Origin: Nitrospirota bacterium
Lineage (GTDB): Bacteria > Nitrospirota > Nitrospiria > Nitrospirales > UBA8639
Assembly (NCBI GenBank): GCA_027623995.1
Contig: JAQBUF010000013.1
Location: 1 to 62,731 of the forward strand
Direction: 5' to 3'
Length of the DNA: 62,731 bases
Position 1 is the first letter of the stretch; each line of letters begins with the position of its first letter. The position numbers and the translations under genes were made by a program. The notes beneath the pieces are model-generated. The model was given only the letters and a program-made list of their open reading frames with translations, was not told the origin of the DNA and ran no database searches. Below, in pieces: positions 24,846 to 33,191 of the stretch.

Positions 24846-25172
24846 TTAAAACATCCCCGGAATGCCCATACCCCCAGTAAGCCCTTTGACTTCTTCGGCC
24901 ATAAGCTCTTTGGCTTTGCGAAGGGCTTCGTTGGTGGCCGCGACCAATAGGTCTTGAAGCATTTCGGGATCCTCAGATTTTAAGACCTCGGGATCGATGA
25001 CGATCTTCGTGATCTTCATGCCACCATTTGCGGTGATGGTGACCATGCCGCCGCCAGCTGACGCTTCAACGGTTTTCGTTTCGGCCTCTTCTTGAATTTT
25101 GCCCAGTCGCTCCTGCATCTCCTGCGCCTGCTTCATCAAGTTGCCCATATTTCCAAAGGGATTTTTCGACAT
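24846..25172 (-). CDS. ybaB: Nucleoid-associated protein YbaB/EbfC
   Basis: A 108-residue protein with the family core MSKNPFGNMGNLMKQAQEMQ, then EASAGGGMVTITANGGMKI and IDPEVLKSEDPEMLQDLL. It binds DNA as a dimer with a tweezer shape. Its ATG lies 2 bases after the dnaX stop, so the two are coupled. Confidence 0.93.
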   Translation of the reverse strand: MSKNPFGNMGNLMKQAQEMQERLGKIQEEAETKTVEASAGGGMVTITANGGMKITKIVIDPEVLKSEDPEMLQDLLVAATNEALRKAKELMAEEVKGLTGGMGIPGMF

Positions 25173-25174
25173 GC

Positions 25175-27028
25175 TTATGCCTCCTTGTTCTCGATTTTTT
25201 CGACCATACGGCTAGCTTTGATTACGGCTCCCCCAAATAACTCCATAGTTTGCTTCACGAGGGGATTGGCTTTGGCTTCCTTCAGCAATGCATCATCATC
25301 TTGTGTCTGACGTTGGACACGCATCTGTTTGAGGCTGAGCCCACTCCGATGATCCTCGGCTAATTCGACGACTCGCAATTGGACTGTGGCTCCCAGCACT
25401 TCTAGGCAAACGTTGGTCACCAATATTCGATTTTCTTCTTTTTGAATGCGAGAACATGCCACTGACGCGGTTTTCGGAAATCCTACAATCACCTGGCTTC
25501 CTTCGACCTTGACCAACATTCCCATCTCTAGAAATGAGCCGACATTCGGGTATTTCTTAATCATCGAATTGACGACTTTATGCCAATCCTCTGATTGAAT
25601 GGCTGGGGTAATGGTTGGTGAAGGTTTCCCTTTCGGTGGAGCCGCCTGCGGTTGGGGATCTTGGGATTTGACTTGCGGTCGTTCAAGTGGCCGAGTCGGC
25701 GATGCAGTCTGTTGAGGCCTGTTCGTGGCTTGGGATGACCTTTCAAGCGAAGCCGGTTCTTTTCGGGGAGGTGGGGCTAGGGATTCCCGCCTCTGTTCTG
25801 GTTGTGGCGGCCTAGTGATGGGTGGTGCTGGGGCCGTGGTCGCCATGGGCCTTGGCGGCATCGCAGCTTTATGGGGCACAGGGTTTGGAGGTGATGCTAT
25901 TGACTGTCTCGTGGGGGCTACAGGTGACTGTTGAAGTAGGCGAGCCGCTCGAACGGCTGCGACTTCAAAGGCAAAGCGCGGATGCGCTGTTGCACGAAGC
26001 CGATCTTCGGCTTGGGCAAACAATTGAAGCAGCTCCTGTAACTGTTCAACGGAAAAATCTTTGGCCTCGGTCATCAGTTGTTGAACATCTTCACTCGGCA
26101 AGTCCATCAACCCTTCGGCTTGCTCTGTTCCAGTGACGACTGCGGCGATCATGAGGTTTCGCATCCGTTCCACGACCGCTCCGCAATAGGCGCGAAGATC
26201 ATACCCATGGTCAATGACTTCTCCGATTAAGGATACGGCGGCGGCGGCGTCTTGGCTGACCACGGTTTCCACCAATCGACGGACCAATTCATCTGGCACT
26301 GACCCGAGCATTTCTTCAATATCATGGTCGGTGATCGTTTTTCCACCAAAGGCCACGGCTTGATCCAACAAACTCAGGGCGTCACGCATGCTGCCTTCGC
26401 TAGCTTGGGCAATCGCGCCTAAGCTACGTTCCTCAATGATTACTTCATTGCGTTGGGCTACGGCTTGAAGGCGTGCGATGATTTCCCGGCGTGGGATGCG
26501 GCGGAAATTAAAATGCTGACACCGTGAGGTAATGGTCGCAGGAATTTTATGGACCTCAGTGGTGGCAAAGATAAAGACGGCATGGGCAGGTGGTTCTTCC
26601 AGCGTTTTGAGCAAGGCGTTAAACGCAGAGTTCGACAGCATGTGCACTTCGTCGATGATGTAGATCCGGTACTGGCCACGGAATGGGGAATATTTTACAT
26701 TTTCCCGAAGTTCTCGAACATCATCGACGCCAGTATTCGATGCCCCGTCGATCTCAATGACATCCACCGAATTGCCACGGCTGATTTCTTTGCAACTTTC
26801 GCATTGTTCGCACGGATCGGAAGTCGGTCCGTTTTCGCAATTCAGCGCTTTTGCAAGAATGCGGGCCACTGTGGTTTTGCCCACTCCGCGCATCCCGGAA
26901 AACAAATAGGCATGGGCGACTTGTTTGCGAAGAATCGCATTGCGCAAGGTTTGGACAACGTGAGGTTGGCCAATGAGTTCCTCAAAGGTGCCCGGACGAA
27001 ATTTTCTAGCAGAGACTTGGTATTCCAT
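25175..27028 (-). CDS. dnaX: DNA polymerase III subunits gamma/tau
   Basis: The clamp-loader ATPase subunit, 617 residues. Visible are Walker A GMRGVGKTTVARI, the zinc module CENGPTSDPCEQCESC, Walker B-like IIDEVHMLS and the sensor region ATTEVHKIPATITSRCQHF. Then come clamp-loader domains II-III (to about residue 370), a Pro/Ala-rich linker (about 380-480) and a C-terminal tau-like domain (about 490-617) starting EDWHKVVNSMIKKYP. I saw no clear slippery site for a gamma form. The space just before the ATG is taken by a GCGTGAA repeat arm, and no Shine-Dalgarno sequence is evident. Confidence 0.94.
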   Translation of the reverse strand: MEYQVSARKFRPGTFEELIGQPHVVQTLRNAILRKQVAHAYLFSGMRGVGKTTVARILAKALNCENGPTSDPCEQCESCKEISRGNSVDVIEIDGASNTGVDDVRELRENVKYSPFRGQYRIYIIDEVHMLSNSAFNALLKTLEEPPAHAVFIFATTEVHKIPATITSRCQHFNFRRIPRREIIARLQAVAQRNEVIIEERSLGAIAQASEGSMRDALSLLDQAVAFGGKTITDHDIEEMLGSVPDELVRRLVETVVSQDAAAAVSLIGEVIDHGYDLRAYCGAVVERMRNLMIAAVVTGTEQAEGLMDLPSEDVQQLMTEAKDFSVEQLQELLQLFAQAEDRLRATAHPRFAFEVAAVRAARLLQQSPVAPTRQSIASPPNPVPHKAAMPPRPMATTAPAPPITRPPQPEQRRESLAPPPRKEPASLERSSQATNRPQQTASPTRPLERPQVKSQDPQPQAAPPKGKPSPTITPAIQSEDWHKVVNSMIKKYPNVGSFLEMGMLVKVEGSQVIVGFPKTASVACSRIQKEENRILVTNVCLEVLGATVQLRVVELAEDHRSGLSLKQMRVQRQTQDDDALLKEAKANPLVKQTMELFGGAVIKASRMVEKIENKEA

Positions 27029-27032
27029 AAGA

Positions 27033-27062
27033 CGTTATGCGTGAAGCGTGAAGCGTGAAGCG
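27033..27062. repeat. Repeat array R4, single GCGTGAA arm upstream of dnaX
   Basis: CGTTATGC followed by GTGAAGC units, with no complementary arm nearby. It ends 4 bases before the dnaX start codon on the minus strand. Confidence 0.75.
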
Positions 27063-27188
27063 AAAAATGTGAATACGGATTGTTCTTTACACATTTCTAA
27101 GCATGTCTCACTCATAGTGATTAAGGACTGGTTGAAATTTTACTCTAATGATCTATCGATGCTGAAGATGATGTGAGCATCATCAACA

Positions 27189-27345
27189 GGGAATGTTCAA
27201 AAAAGTCCGTCCAGCAAGGCCGCAGGCATTTTGACGCGCGGAGCGTACATGGAGTACGTGAGCACGGCAAAATGGCGACGATGTCTGTGCGAGCCGCTTC
27301 GGCAAAGCCAGAGAACGCCGCTGGTGGACTTTTGGGGACATTCCC
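27189..27345. repeat. MITE-like element, copy 1 (157 bp)
   Basis: About 88 % identical by eye to the reverse complement of 54521-54676. The ends are imperfect inverted repeats (GGGAATGTTCAAAAAAGTCC at the left, GGACTTTTGGGGACATTCCC at the right), and an internal palindrome around GGAGCGTAC/GTACGTGAGC can form a hairpin. It lies directly beyond the 3' end of the SRP RNA gene. No coding capacity is apparent. Confidence 0.75.
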
Positions 27346-27354
27346 ATAAAAAAA

Positions 27355-27460
27355 CCGGGGCCAGGTGATCCTGCGGCACACAAAATTGCCTGCTTACCGT
27401 TGCTTCCTTCCGGACCTGGCGGGGTTCACAAGATTCTGTTGCACAGGGCCCAGCCCCTTT
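27355..27460 (-). ncRNA. ffs: Signal recognition particle RNA (4.5S type)
   Basis: On the minus strand the sequence starts GGGGCTGGGCCC, carries the invariant apical motif CCAGGTCCGGAAGGAAGCA and closes with CACCTGGCCCC. It is about 100 nt, the small bacterial form with helix 8 only. The closing helix is followed by a T-run (minus strand, about 27347-27354) that can terminate transcription. Its position upstream of dnaX-ybaB-recR and next to tRNA-Ser is a widely conserved order. It works with Ffh in co-translational targeting. Confidence 0.95.
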
Positions 27461-27513
27461 TTGATTTCCTGAAAGAATTTCAAATTCTAAGTCGCGAAAC
27501 ATAATTTACTGAA

Positions 27514-27756
27514 TTACCACAGGCGCTTTTTTGCAAAAGCACGACCTGAACCGGTTTTTAGATAGCGCTCAAAAGCCAGGGCCTTTGAGGTATCTGTAAA
27601 TGCGAAAAAGCTCACGAGTTCCCAAGGTATAAATTTGGAAGTATGATGTGACTTCCCAGCATTGTGCCCGGCCAATCGCTTCTCAACATCGGAGGTTAAC
27701 CCAACATAACATTCCTGAGAATGCGGTATGCTTCGAATGAGGTAAACATACTTCAT
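27514..27756 (-). CDS. Stand-alone GIY-YIG nuclease-domain protein
   Basis: An 80-residue protein starting MKYVYLIRSIPHSQECYVGL, with the GIY-YIG variant YVYLI...CYVGLT, then DVEKRLAGHNAGKSHHTSKFIPWELV and AFERYLKTGSGRAFAKKRL. This is the UPF0213/YhbQ-like group, often found near tRNA genes. The ATG at 27756 is chosen because the longer frame (from 27822) is encoded by a palindromic repeat. The true substrate is unknown; it may be a decayed homing or repair nuclease. Confidence 0.8.
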   Translation of the reverse strand: MKYVYLIRSIPHSQECYVGLTSDVEKRLAGHNAGKSHHTSKFIPWELVSFFAFTDTSKALAFERYLKTGSGRAFAKKRLW

Positions 27757-27786
27757 TGTTCGAAGAATATAAGGTAGCCCTCCTTC

Positions 27787-27889
27787 GCCAAGGCTTCGGC
27801 GGGCAGCCTTCGCCAGGCTCACAATGACTTTTTAATTATCCTAATGCTTTCTCTCCTTCTTAAGCTGGCCTGCCAGCCGAAGCCTTGGC
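27787..27889. repeat. Inverted repeat between GIY-YIG gene and tRNA-Ser
   Basis: The arms 27787-27806 (GCCAAGGCTTCGGCGGGCAG) and 27870-27889 are complementary over 20 bp with one mismatch. They lie just past the 3' end of tRNA-Ser on its transcribed strand, so the structure could help end the tRNA transcript. Confidence 0.7.
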
Positions 27890-27895
27890 AAAGGC

Positions 27896-27985
27896 TGGCG
27901 GAGAGGATGGGATTCGAACCCATGGTACCGTCGCCGGTACACGTGCTTTCCAAGCACGCCGAATCGGCCACTCTCGCACCTCTCC
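27896..27985 (-). tRNA. tRNA-Ser (GGA anticodon)
   Basis: The minus strand reads GGAGAGGTGCGAGAGTGGCC at the 5' end, anticodon loop CTTGGAAAG (anticodon GGA), a long variable arm, TTCGAATCC in the T loop, acceptor CCTCTCC, discriminator G and an encoded CCA (27896-27898). Acceptor pairing is 7/7. Confidence 0.95.
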
Positions 27986-28117
27986 GCGCCATATCAACTA
28001 GCGAGTTTTAGGCTGAACAAGAAGGTATTTTTCTCACTTTCAGCGAAGTTTGCCATATTATCACGGGCCCCTCTGGTCCACAAGGATTGCCTTCCTGAGG
28101 CTGTCCAAGCCTCGTTT

Positions 28118-28185
28118 CGTGAAGCGTGAAAGAAGCTCCGCCGCATTTTTCTCTACGTTTCACGCTTCACGCATGACGCTTCACG
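28118..28185. repeat. Palindromic array R5 (GCGTGAA type)
   Basis: The arms CGTGAAGCGTGAAA (28118-28131) and TTTCACGCTTCACG (28158-28171) are perfect complements over 14 bp, and a further CATGACGCTTCACG follows to 28185. It ends 4 bases before the stop codon of the membrane-protein gene. Confidence 0.85.
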
Positions 28186-28189
28186 TCTT

Positions 28190-28936
28190 TCAAGACCCCA
28201 GGGATCGTGCATGAAATTGCCGCTGTCTTCTCGATGATCCATGTAACGCCTTAAAGAGGAATCCGCGAAATAACATCATTGTGACCAATCCAATTGGTGT
28301 TAAAATTAGGACAACCACTGTGGAAAGAAGGGAGGAAAGTCCGAGGAATTGGAACAGCTGACTGAGTATGGCAAAGGGCAACTGTAGTAATTGCAAAAAG
28401 TCTAAGCCGATCAGTCGGCCTCCCTGGCTTGATATCCCAAAGAAAAAGGACAACCCAAACGGTGCGAGAACGACTGCCAACGGCAAAAACCATTCAATCC
28501 AGTTTTCCAGCACAAATTCATAACTCTCTTTTAGGCTGTCGAGCGGGGAGCCCAGTCGGGCTTGATAGATAATTTCCGGCACGGGATTGAGCAACAGAAA
28601 GAGTAGGAAAAACACTGCTGAGACAATGGCCGGTCCATAGGGATTGGCTTGCAGGCCGATTTCCAAAAATTGCAACGGGATCAAAACAATAAAGCCAATG
28701 GAGATGACATCCCAGAAATATTGACCAGCCGCATGTCGCAGGTCTTTCCAGGTCATGGGTTGTGAGCTTAGGACGGCTTGTTCCACCAGAGCCAACAGGG
28801 TCCCTACGGCAAACGCATTCGCGGCGCCCAGTAAAAATCCCCCGAGCATCCATAAGGCCATGGCAAAACTCGTGATGAGGAACATCAAGGTCGCAAGTGC
28901 CATGACGGCGACAATAAGGACCCAATTCCTGGTCAA
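28190..28936 (-). CDS. Polytopic membrane protein of unknown function
   Basis: At least 248 residues with about six membrane helices (for example LATLMFLITSFAMALWMLGGF and IVSAVFFLLFLLLNPV). No catalytic motif is recognised. The amphipathic inter-helix segments (LGSPLDSLKESYEFVLENWIEWF) resemble DUF975/glycerophosphoryl-type integral membrane families. The start is uncertain. The TTG at 28936 lacks a ribosome binding site. In the same frame LVRATLQLYREAFRATSSSL precedes it, reaching a TAG just after an ATG at 29002, so a nonsense mutation in codon 3 of a longer gene is possible. Confidence 0.65.
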   Translation of the reverse strand: MTRNWVLIVAVMALATLMFLITSFAMALWMLGGFLLGAANAFAVGTLLALVEQAVLSSQPMTWKDLRHAAGQYFWDVISIGFIVLIPLQFLEIGLQANPYGPAIVSAVFFLLFLLLNPVPEIIYQARLGSPLDSLKESYEFVLENWIEWFLPLAVVLAPFGLSFFFGISSQGGRLIGLDFLQLLQLPFAILSQLFQFLGLSSLLSTVVVLILTPIGLVTMMLFRGFLFKALHGSSRRQRQFHARSLGS

Positions 28937-29010
28937 TGAGGAGGAGGTGGCGCGGAAGGCTTCACGATATAATTGCAGGGTGGCTCTGACGAGCTAGGAC
29001 ATAGTGAGTG

Positions 29011-29271
29011 TTAGGTTTGAGGTACTTGGGGTGTGGGCTTAGGTGGGTGTTTGATCGCAAGAATGTCCTGTTGTTGTTTGTCTCGTTCTTGCTTGATCAT
29101 GGTGAGTCGCTTGGGGCGATCGAGGGTCCACCATTTGACCTTGTCCTTGAACGCGACCAATTTGGGACGGGTACTTCCCTGATGGTTTTCCTGAAAGTTA
29201 TAGCCCGCGACGGTGTCGTGTTTTTTGGCAAACTGTTCGTAAATATCGAGGTAAAGTTTCTTCAGTCCCAT
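29011..29271 (-). CDS. Small basic protein of unknown function
   Basis: 86 residues, Lys-rich: MGLKKLYLDIYEQFAKKHDT, then KWWTLDRPKRLTMIKQERDK, and a Pro-rich tail. No domain recognised. It lies 8 bases before the possible ATG (29002) of the membrane-protein gene on the same strand, so the two may be cotranscribed. Confidence 0.45.
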   Translation of the reverse strand: MGLKKLYLDIYEQFAKKHDTVAGYNFQENHQGSTRPKLVAFKDKVKWWTLDRPKRLTMIKQERDKQQQDILAIKHPPKPTPQVPQT

Positions 29272-29595
29272 GGCCCTTCACCATAACTCACTTGCCGCAA
29301 ATGTGGCAAGATAAAGAATGCTCATCGTAAATGGTCAAAAGGCGCTCCTATTCAGCATTGCCGAATCTTCACGCTTGCGCGCCTGAGCGCTTCAGCGCGC
29401 TGGCATGAGATGCGAGTGGCGAGATCCGAGAGGCAGTTTGTTTCGTCGTTGACACTACAGGCAAGGTGTGGGTAAATAGCAAAAACGGCTTCGCAAACAA
29501 GGGTCTGTGAGAGAGCAAAGGCCTTCTGTTTTTAATCCAGGTACATGAGCCGCGATTCGATTCATCCTCATGAAAAAAGCACGATAGCGATTGAC
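29272..29595. other. Intergenic region upstream of tRNA-Leu, one strong hairpin
   Basis: No gene seen. A GC-rich hairpin with arms GCGCGCCTGA (29377-29386) and TCAGCGCGC (29392-29400) and a five-base loop stands out. It could be a terminator or a protein-binding palindrome. No T-run follows it. Confidence 0.4.
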
Positions 29596-29678
29596 GCGAG
29601 AGTGGCGGAATTGGCAGACGCGCGAGATTTAGGATCTCGTGGTATACCGTGGGGGTTCAAGTCCCCCCTCTCGCACCA
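29596..29678 (+). tRNA. tRNA-Leu (TAG anticodon)
   Basis: Begins GCGAGAGTGGCGGAATTGGC, has loop TTTAGGA (anticodon TAG), a long variable arm, T loop GTTCAAGTC, acceptor CTCTCGC, discriminator A and an encoded CCA. All 7 acceptor pairs are present. Confidence 0.95.
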
Positions 29679-29740
29679 CGTTTCGGTGGTCTTCTGTTCA
29701 TCGATTCATTCATAAATCATTAGTAAGGTAGAGACGCATC

Positions 29741-31066
29741 ATGAAATTGGAAGTGACAGAATTAGGGCCCGTCAAACGTGCGATTAAAATCGAGGTTCCT
29801 GAAGACGCCGTCAATAAAGAATTTGATCGGGTCTACTCTGACATGAAACGCCAAGCCCGCATTCCCGGGTTTCGTCCTGGCAAGGCCCCGATGTCTATGT
29901 TGGAAAAGCGCTATGGGAAGGCGGCGGAGCAAGATGTCATTCAACGTTTGGTGCCGGACTACTATCACCGGGCAATGAAGGAAGCCGATGTCACACCTGT
30001 GTTAGTCGAAATTCCCCCGCTTGAGCGGATGAAAGCCCAACGCAATACTACGCTGACCTTTACCGCGACGGTCGAGATTAAACCAAAAATCGAATTGCGC
30101 GATTATCGTCCGCCCAACCCAATTTCGCTTAAACCTGATCCTCGTTCAATTTCTGATGAGGAAGTGGACAAGGCGCTAGAGCGATTGCGGGAGTCTCAAG
30201 CTCGAATTGATGCGGCACCTAAGGATACTCCCCTTGATGAAGGTCTCTTTGCTGTCGTCAACATAGAAGGGCTTCTTGATGGGCAACCCGTTGAAGGTTC
30301 GAAAAAAGACGGTCATCTTCATACGGTGGGATCGAACGAACCCGTTGTGGGCATCAAGATTGACGAGGCCTTAATGGGGAAAACTGAAGGGCAAACTGTA
30401 GAAGTTATTCAGGAATATCCCGCAACTCACCCGGATGAACGGTTGGCGGGGAAGTCGGTGACCTTTCGCATTGCGATTGTTGGCGTAAAACAGAAAAACA
30501 TTCCGGCGTTGGACGATGAATTTGCCAAAGATTGCGGACCTTTTGAAAATCTTGGGGCACTCAAAGACAAAGCGCGGACTGAATTAGAGAATGCGCTAAA
30601 GCGTGAGGTCGAAGAAGGGCATAAGGATCAAATCATCGAGCGGCTTGTGGAAATGCATCACTTTGATCTTCCTGAGATCTTGGTAGAGCGTGAAGTTAAA
30701 ACTATGGTTCGGCAACGCTTGATGGATGAACAACGTAAAAAAGGTGCAGGGCATGGCCCAGATGACCAGGCCTATTGGGAGGCTGAGGTCAAGCGATTGC
30801 AACAAGATCTTGCCCCTGATGCCAAAAAACGGGTCAAACTAGGTCTGATCCTTGAATCGATTGCGGATAAAGAAGGTGTCGCTGTCACCGAGCAAGAACT
30901 TCAGGAGGAAATCACCAAATTAGCTCAGAGTCTCCAGATTCCAGTTCAGAATATTCAGGAAATGATCAAGTCTGGCGGCGATACGTCGCGCCAGGAATTT
31001 CATGACCGAATTCGTGCAGAAAAAGCGTTGCAACTCGTATATCAATTTGCGGTGATTCAAGGGTAA
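29741..31066 (+). CDS. tig: Trigger factor (ribosome-associated chaperone)
   Basis: A 441-residue protein with the three trigger-factor parts. The ribosome-binding N-domain contains the signature [17 protein letters not shown]. The FKBP-like PPIase domain (about 150-250) includes [16 protein letters not shown] and [18 protein letters not shown] helical C-domain (about 270-441) completes it. It meets nascent chains at the exit tunnel. It is the first gene of tig-clpP-clpX, a conserved protein-quality group. Confidence 0.95.
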   Translation: MKLEVTELGPVKRAIKIEVPEDAVNKEFDRVYSDMKRQARIPGFRPGKAPMSMLEKRYGKAAEQDVIQRLVPDYYHRAMKEADVTPVLVEIPPLERMKAQRNTTLTFTATVEIKPKIELRDYRPPNPISLKPDPRSISDEEVDKALERLRESQARIDAAPKDTPLDEGLFAVVNIEGLLDGQPVEGSKKDGHLHTVGSNEPVVGIKIDEALMGKTEGQTVEVIQEYPATHPDERLAGKSVTFRIAIVGVKQKNIPALDDEFAKDCGPFENLGALKDKARTELENALKREVEEGHKDQIIERLVEMHHFDLPEILVEREVKTMVRQRLMDEQRKKGAGHGPDDQAYWEAEVKRLQQDLAPDAKKRVKLGLILESIADKEGVAVTEQELQEEITKLAQSLQIPVQNIQEMIKSGGDTSRQEFHDRIRAEKALQLVYQFAVIQG

Positions 31067-31091
31067 CGTTTCGATTCACTTGCTACGCTCC

Positions 31092-31107
31092 GACAATGTA
31101 TATTGTC
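31092..31107. promoter_or_regulatory. Operator-like palindrome upstream of clpP
   Basis: GACAATGTATATTGTC: perfect GACAAT/ATTGTC arms around GTAT, 78 bases before the clpP start in the tig-clpP gap. It could be a repressor site or a short RNA hairpin. No protein can be named. Confidence 0.3.
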
Positions 31108-31184
31108 CGACAGGTCTTTCCTGGTTGCGTGGGCTGCGTTCCCGACCGCTTGAACCGTTTTCAGAACAGAAAGGGCAGACCCGT

Positions 31185-31793
31185 ATGTTAGTTCCAATGG
31201 TTATTGAAACGACGAATCGCGGTGAGCGTGCATATGATATTTATTCCCGCTTATTGAAAGATCGCATTATTTTCCTTGGTGCCCCGATTGATGATGTCTT
31301 TTCGAACCTCATTATTGCGCAATTGTTATTTTTAGAAGCTGAAGATCCGGAAAAAGATATTAATATTTATATTAACTCACCTGGTGGTAGCGTCACGGCT
31401 GGGCTTGCCATCTATGATACGATGCAATATGTGAAGCCGTCGATTACCACGATTTGTTTAGGTCAGGCGGCCAGTATGGGAGCCTTTTTGCTTAACGCAG
31501 GGGCCACGGGGAAACGCTATGCCTTGCCGAATGCTAGGGTCATGATCCACCAACCAATGGGCGGATTCCAGGGCCAGGCCACGGAGATCGATATCCATGC
31601 CAAAGAAATTTTGAAAATTCGCGAACAGTTGAACAAAATTATGGCTCTCCACACAGGTCAGCCCATAGAGAAAATCGAACGTGATACGGAGCGTGACTAT
31701 TTCTTGTCCGCCGAGGAATCCAAAGAATATGGGTTAATTGACGAAGTCATTAGTCGCCTCCCAGATAAAGGAAAAGAGGGCGAGGCGAAGTAG
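31185..31793 (+). CDS. clpP: ATP-dependent Clp protease proteolytic subunit
   Basis: A 202-residue serine peptidase that forms the two-ring barrel with ClpX/ClpA caps. Catalytic Ser is in [11 protein letters not shown] and His in [12 protein letters not shown]. The N-terminus [20 protein letters not shown] is typical and fixes the start at 31185. Upstream in-frame codons from 31080 are not conserved. It precedes clpX by about 40 bases. Confidence 0.96.
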   Translation: MLVPMVIETTNRGERAYDIYSRLLKDRIIFLGAPIDDVFSNLIIAQLLFLEAEDPEKDINIYINSPGGSVTAGLAIYDTMQYVKPSITTICLGQAASMGAFLLNAGATGKRYALPNARVMIHQPMGGFQGQATEIDIHAKEILKIREQLNKIMALHTGQPIEKIERDTERDYFLSAEESKEYGLIDEVISRLPDKGKEGEAK

Positions 31794-31834
31794 ATTCTCG
31801 TAAAGGGAATTTTTACTCAATCGAGGTAGACCAT

Positions 31835-33094
31835 ATGGCGAAGCAACTGAAAACAGAGGCGAATCTCCGGTGCAGCTTTTGCGGGAAAAGCCGTGACCAG
31901 GTGCGTAAGCTTATTGCCGGTCCCACCGTCTACATTTGTGATGAATGTGTGGGTTTGTGCAACGAGATTATGGCGGAGGAATGGCAAGAGGCTAAAGAAG
32001 AAATTTCATCAAAACTTCGCAAGCCTGTTGAGATCAATCGTCACCTTGATCAATATATCATAGGCCAACATCGGGCAAAAAAAATCCTGTCGGTTGCCGT
32101 CCATAACCACTACAAACGAATCGCCGCAAAAGAGTCATGGGATGTGGAACTTCAAAAAGGGAACATCCTTATGGTCGGTCCAACGGGGACAGGAAAAACG
32201 CTACTTGCCCAAACCCTGGCCGATTATTTAGATGTCCCCTTCACCTTGGCAGATGCGACCACGCTGACAGAGGCCGGGTATGTCGGTGAAGATGTCGAAA
32301 ACATCATTTTGAAATTATTGCAGGCTGCTGATTATGAGGTTGAAAAGGCAGAACGTGGCATTATCTATATCGATGAAATCGATAAGATTACCCGGAAGTC
32401 GGATAGCCCGTCGATTACTCGAGATGTGTCGGGTGAAGGCGTTCAGCAAGCGCTGCTGAAATTAATCGAAGGCACCGTCGCGAATGTGCCTCCACAGGGT
32501 GGGCGCAAACACCCTCATCAGGAATTCATCCAAGTTGATACCAAAAATATTTTAGTGATTTGTGGTGGTGCTTTCGTGGGATTGGAAGACATCATTGAGC
32601 GGCGATTGAATCAAAAACGAATGGGATTCCGGTCTGATGGCAAAAAATCCCGTCATGAACGTTCGGGGACATTGTTGGCACAAGTCCAGCCAGAAGACTT
32701 GCTACGCTATGGGCTCATTCCTGAATTTATTGGACGGTTGCCTGTGGTCACAACCCTTGAGGAACTTGATGAGAAGGCCCTGCTCAGGATTTTAACCGAG
32801 CCTCGCAATGCCTTGTCCAAGCAATATCAAAAGTTGCTGTCTTTCGATAAGGTCAAATTGAAGTTTACCGAAGGGGCACTTGCCGCTATTGCAGTGAAGG
32901 CCCATGCACAAAAAACCGGAGCCCGCGGACTTCGTGCCATCCTCGAAGATGTCATGCTCGACATTATGTACGATATTCCTTCTCAGACTGAAATTCGGGA
33001 AGTGGTGATTACCGAAGATGTAATACTGAAGAAGGGCGAAGCCATTAAGATATTTGAACAATCAAAGGGGATGAAACCTGCGGTTGGCTCTTAA
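31835..33094 (+). CDS. clpX: ATP-dependent Clp protease ATP-binding subunit ClpX
   Basis: The 419-residue product has the N-terminal C4 zinc-binding domain ([10 protein letters not shown]...YICDEC), AAA+ Walker [16 protein letters not shown], Walker [11 protein letters not shown], the pore loop GYVGEDV, the ClpP-binding IGF-like loop region, and sensor 2 with [10 protein letters not shown]. It unfolds tagged substrates and feeds them to ClpP. A palindromic array begins 7 bases after its stop. Confidence 0.96.
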   Translation: MAKQLKTEANLRCSFCGKSRDQVRKLIAGPTVYICDECVGLCNEIMAEEWQEAKEEISSKLRKPVEINRHLDQYIIGQHRAKKILSVAVHNHYKRIAAKESWDVELQKGNILMVGPTGTGKTLLAQTLADYLDVPFTLADATTLTEAGYVGEDVENIILKLLQAADYEVEKAERGIIYIDEIDKITRKSDSPSITRDVSGEGVQQALLKLIEGTVANVPPQGGRKHPHQEFIQVDTKNILVICGGAFVGLEDIIERRLNQKRMGFRSDGKKSRHERSGTLLAQVQPEDLLRYGLIPEFIGRLPVVTTLEELDEKALLRILTEPRNALSKQYQKLLSFDKVKLKFTEGALAAIAVKAHAQKTGARGLRAILEDVMLDIMYDIPSQTEIREVVITEDVILKKGEAIKIFEQSKGMKPAVGS

Positions 33095-33101
33095 AAAAAC
33101 T

Positions 33102-33190
33102 CGTGATGGGTGATGGGTGATGCGTAAACCGTAATGCGTTAAACAGTACGGTTTTTTTTCGCTTCACGCCTCACGGATTACGCTTCACGT
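33102..33190. repeat. Palindromic array R6 (GCGTGAT type)
   Basis: Left units CGTGATGGGTGATGGGTGAT and GCGTAAACCGTAATGCG, a T8 run in the centre, right units CGCTTCACGCCTCACGGATT and ACGCTTCACG. It lies between convergent clpX (stop 7 bases away) and topA (stop 1 base away). Confidence 0.8.
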
Positions 33191-33191
33191 T

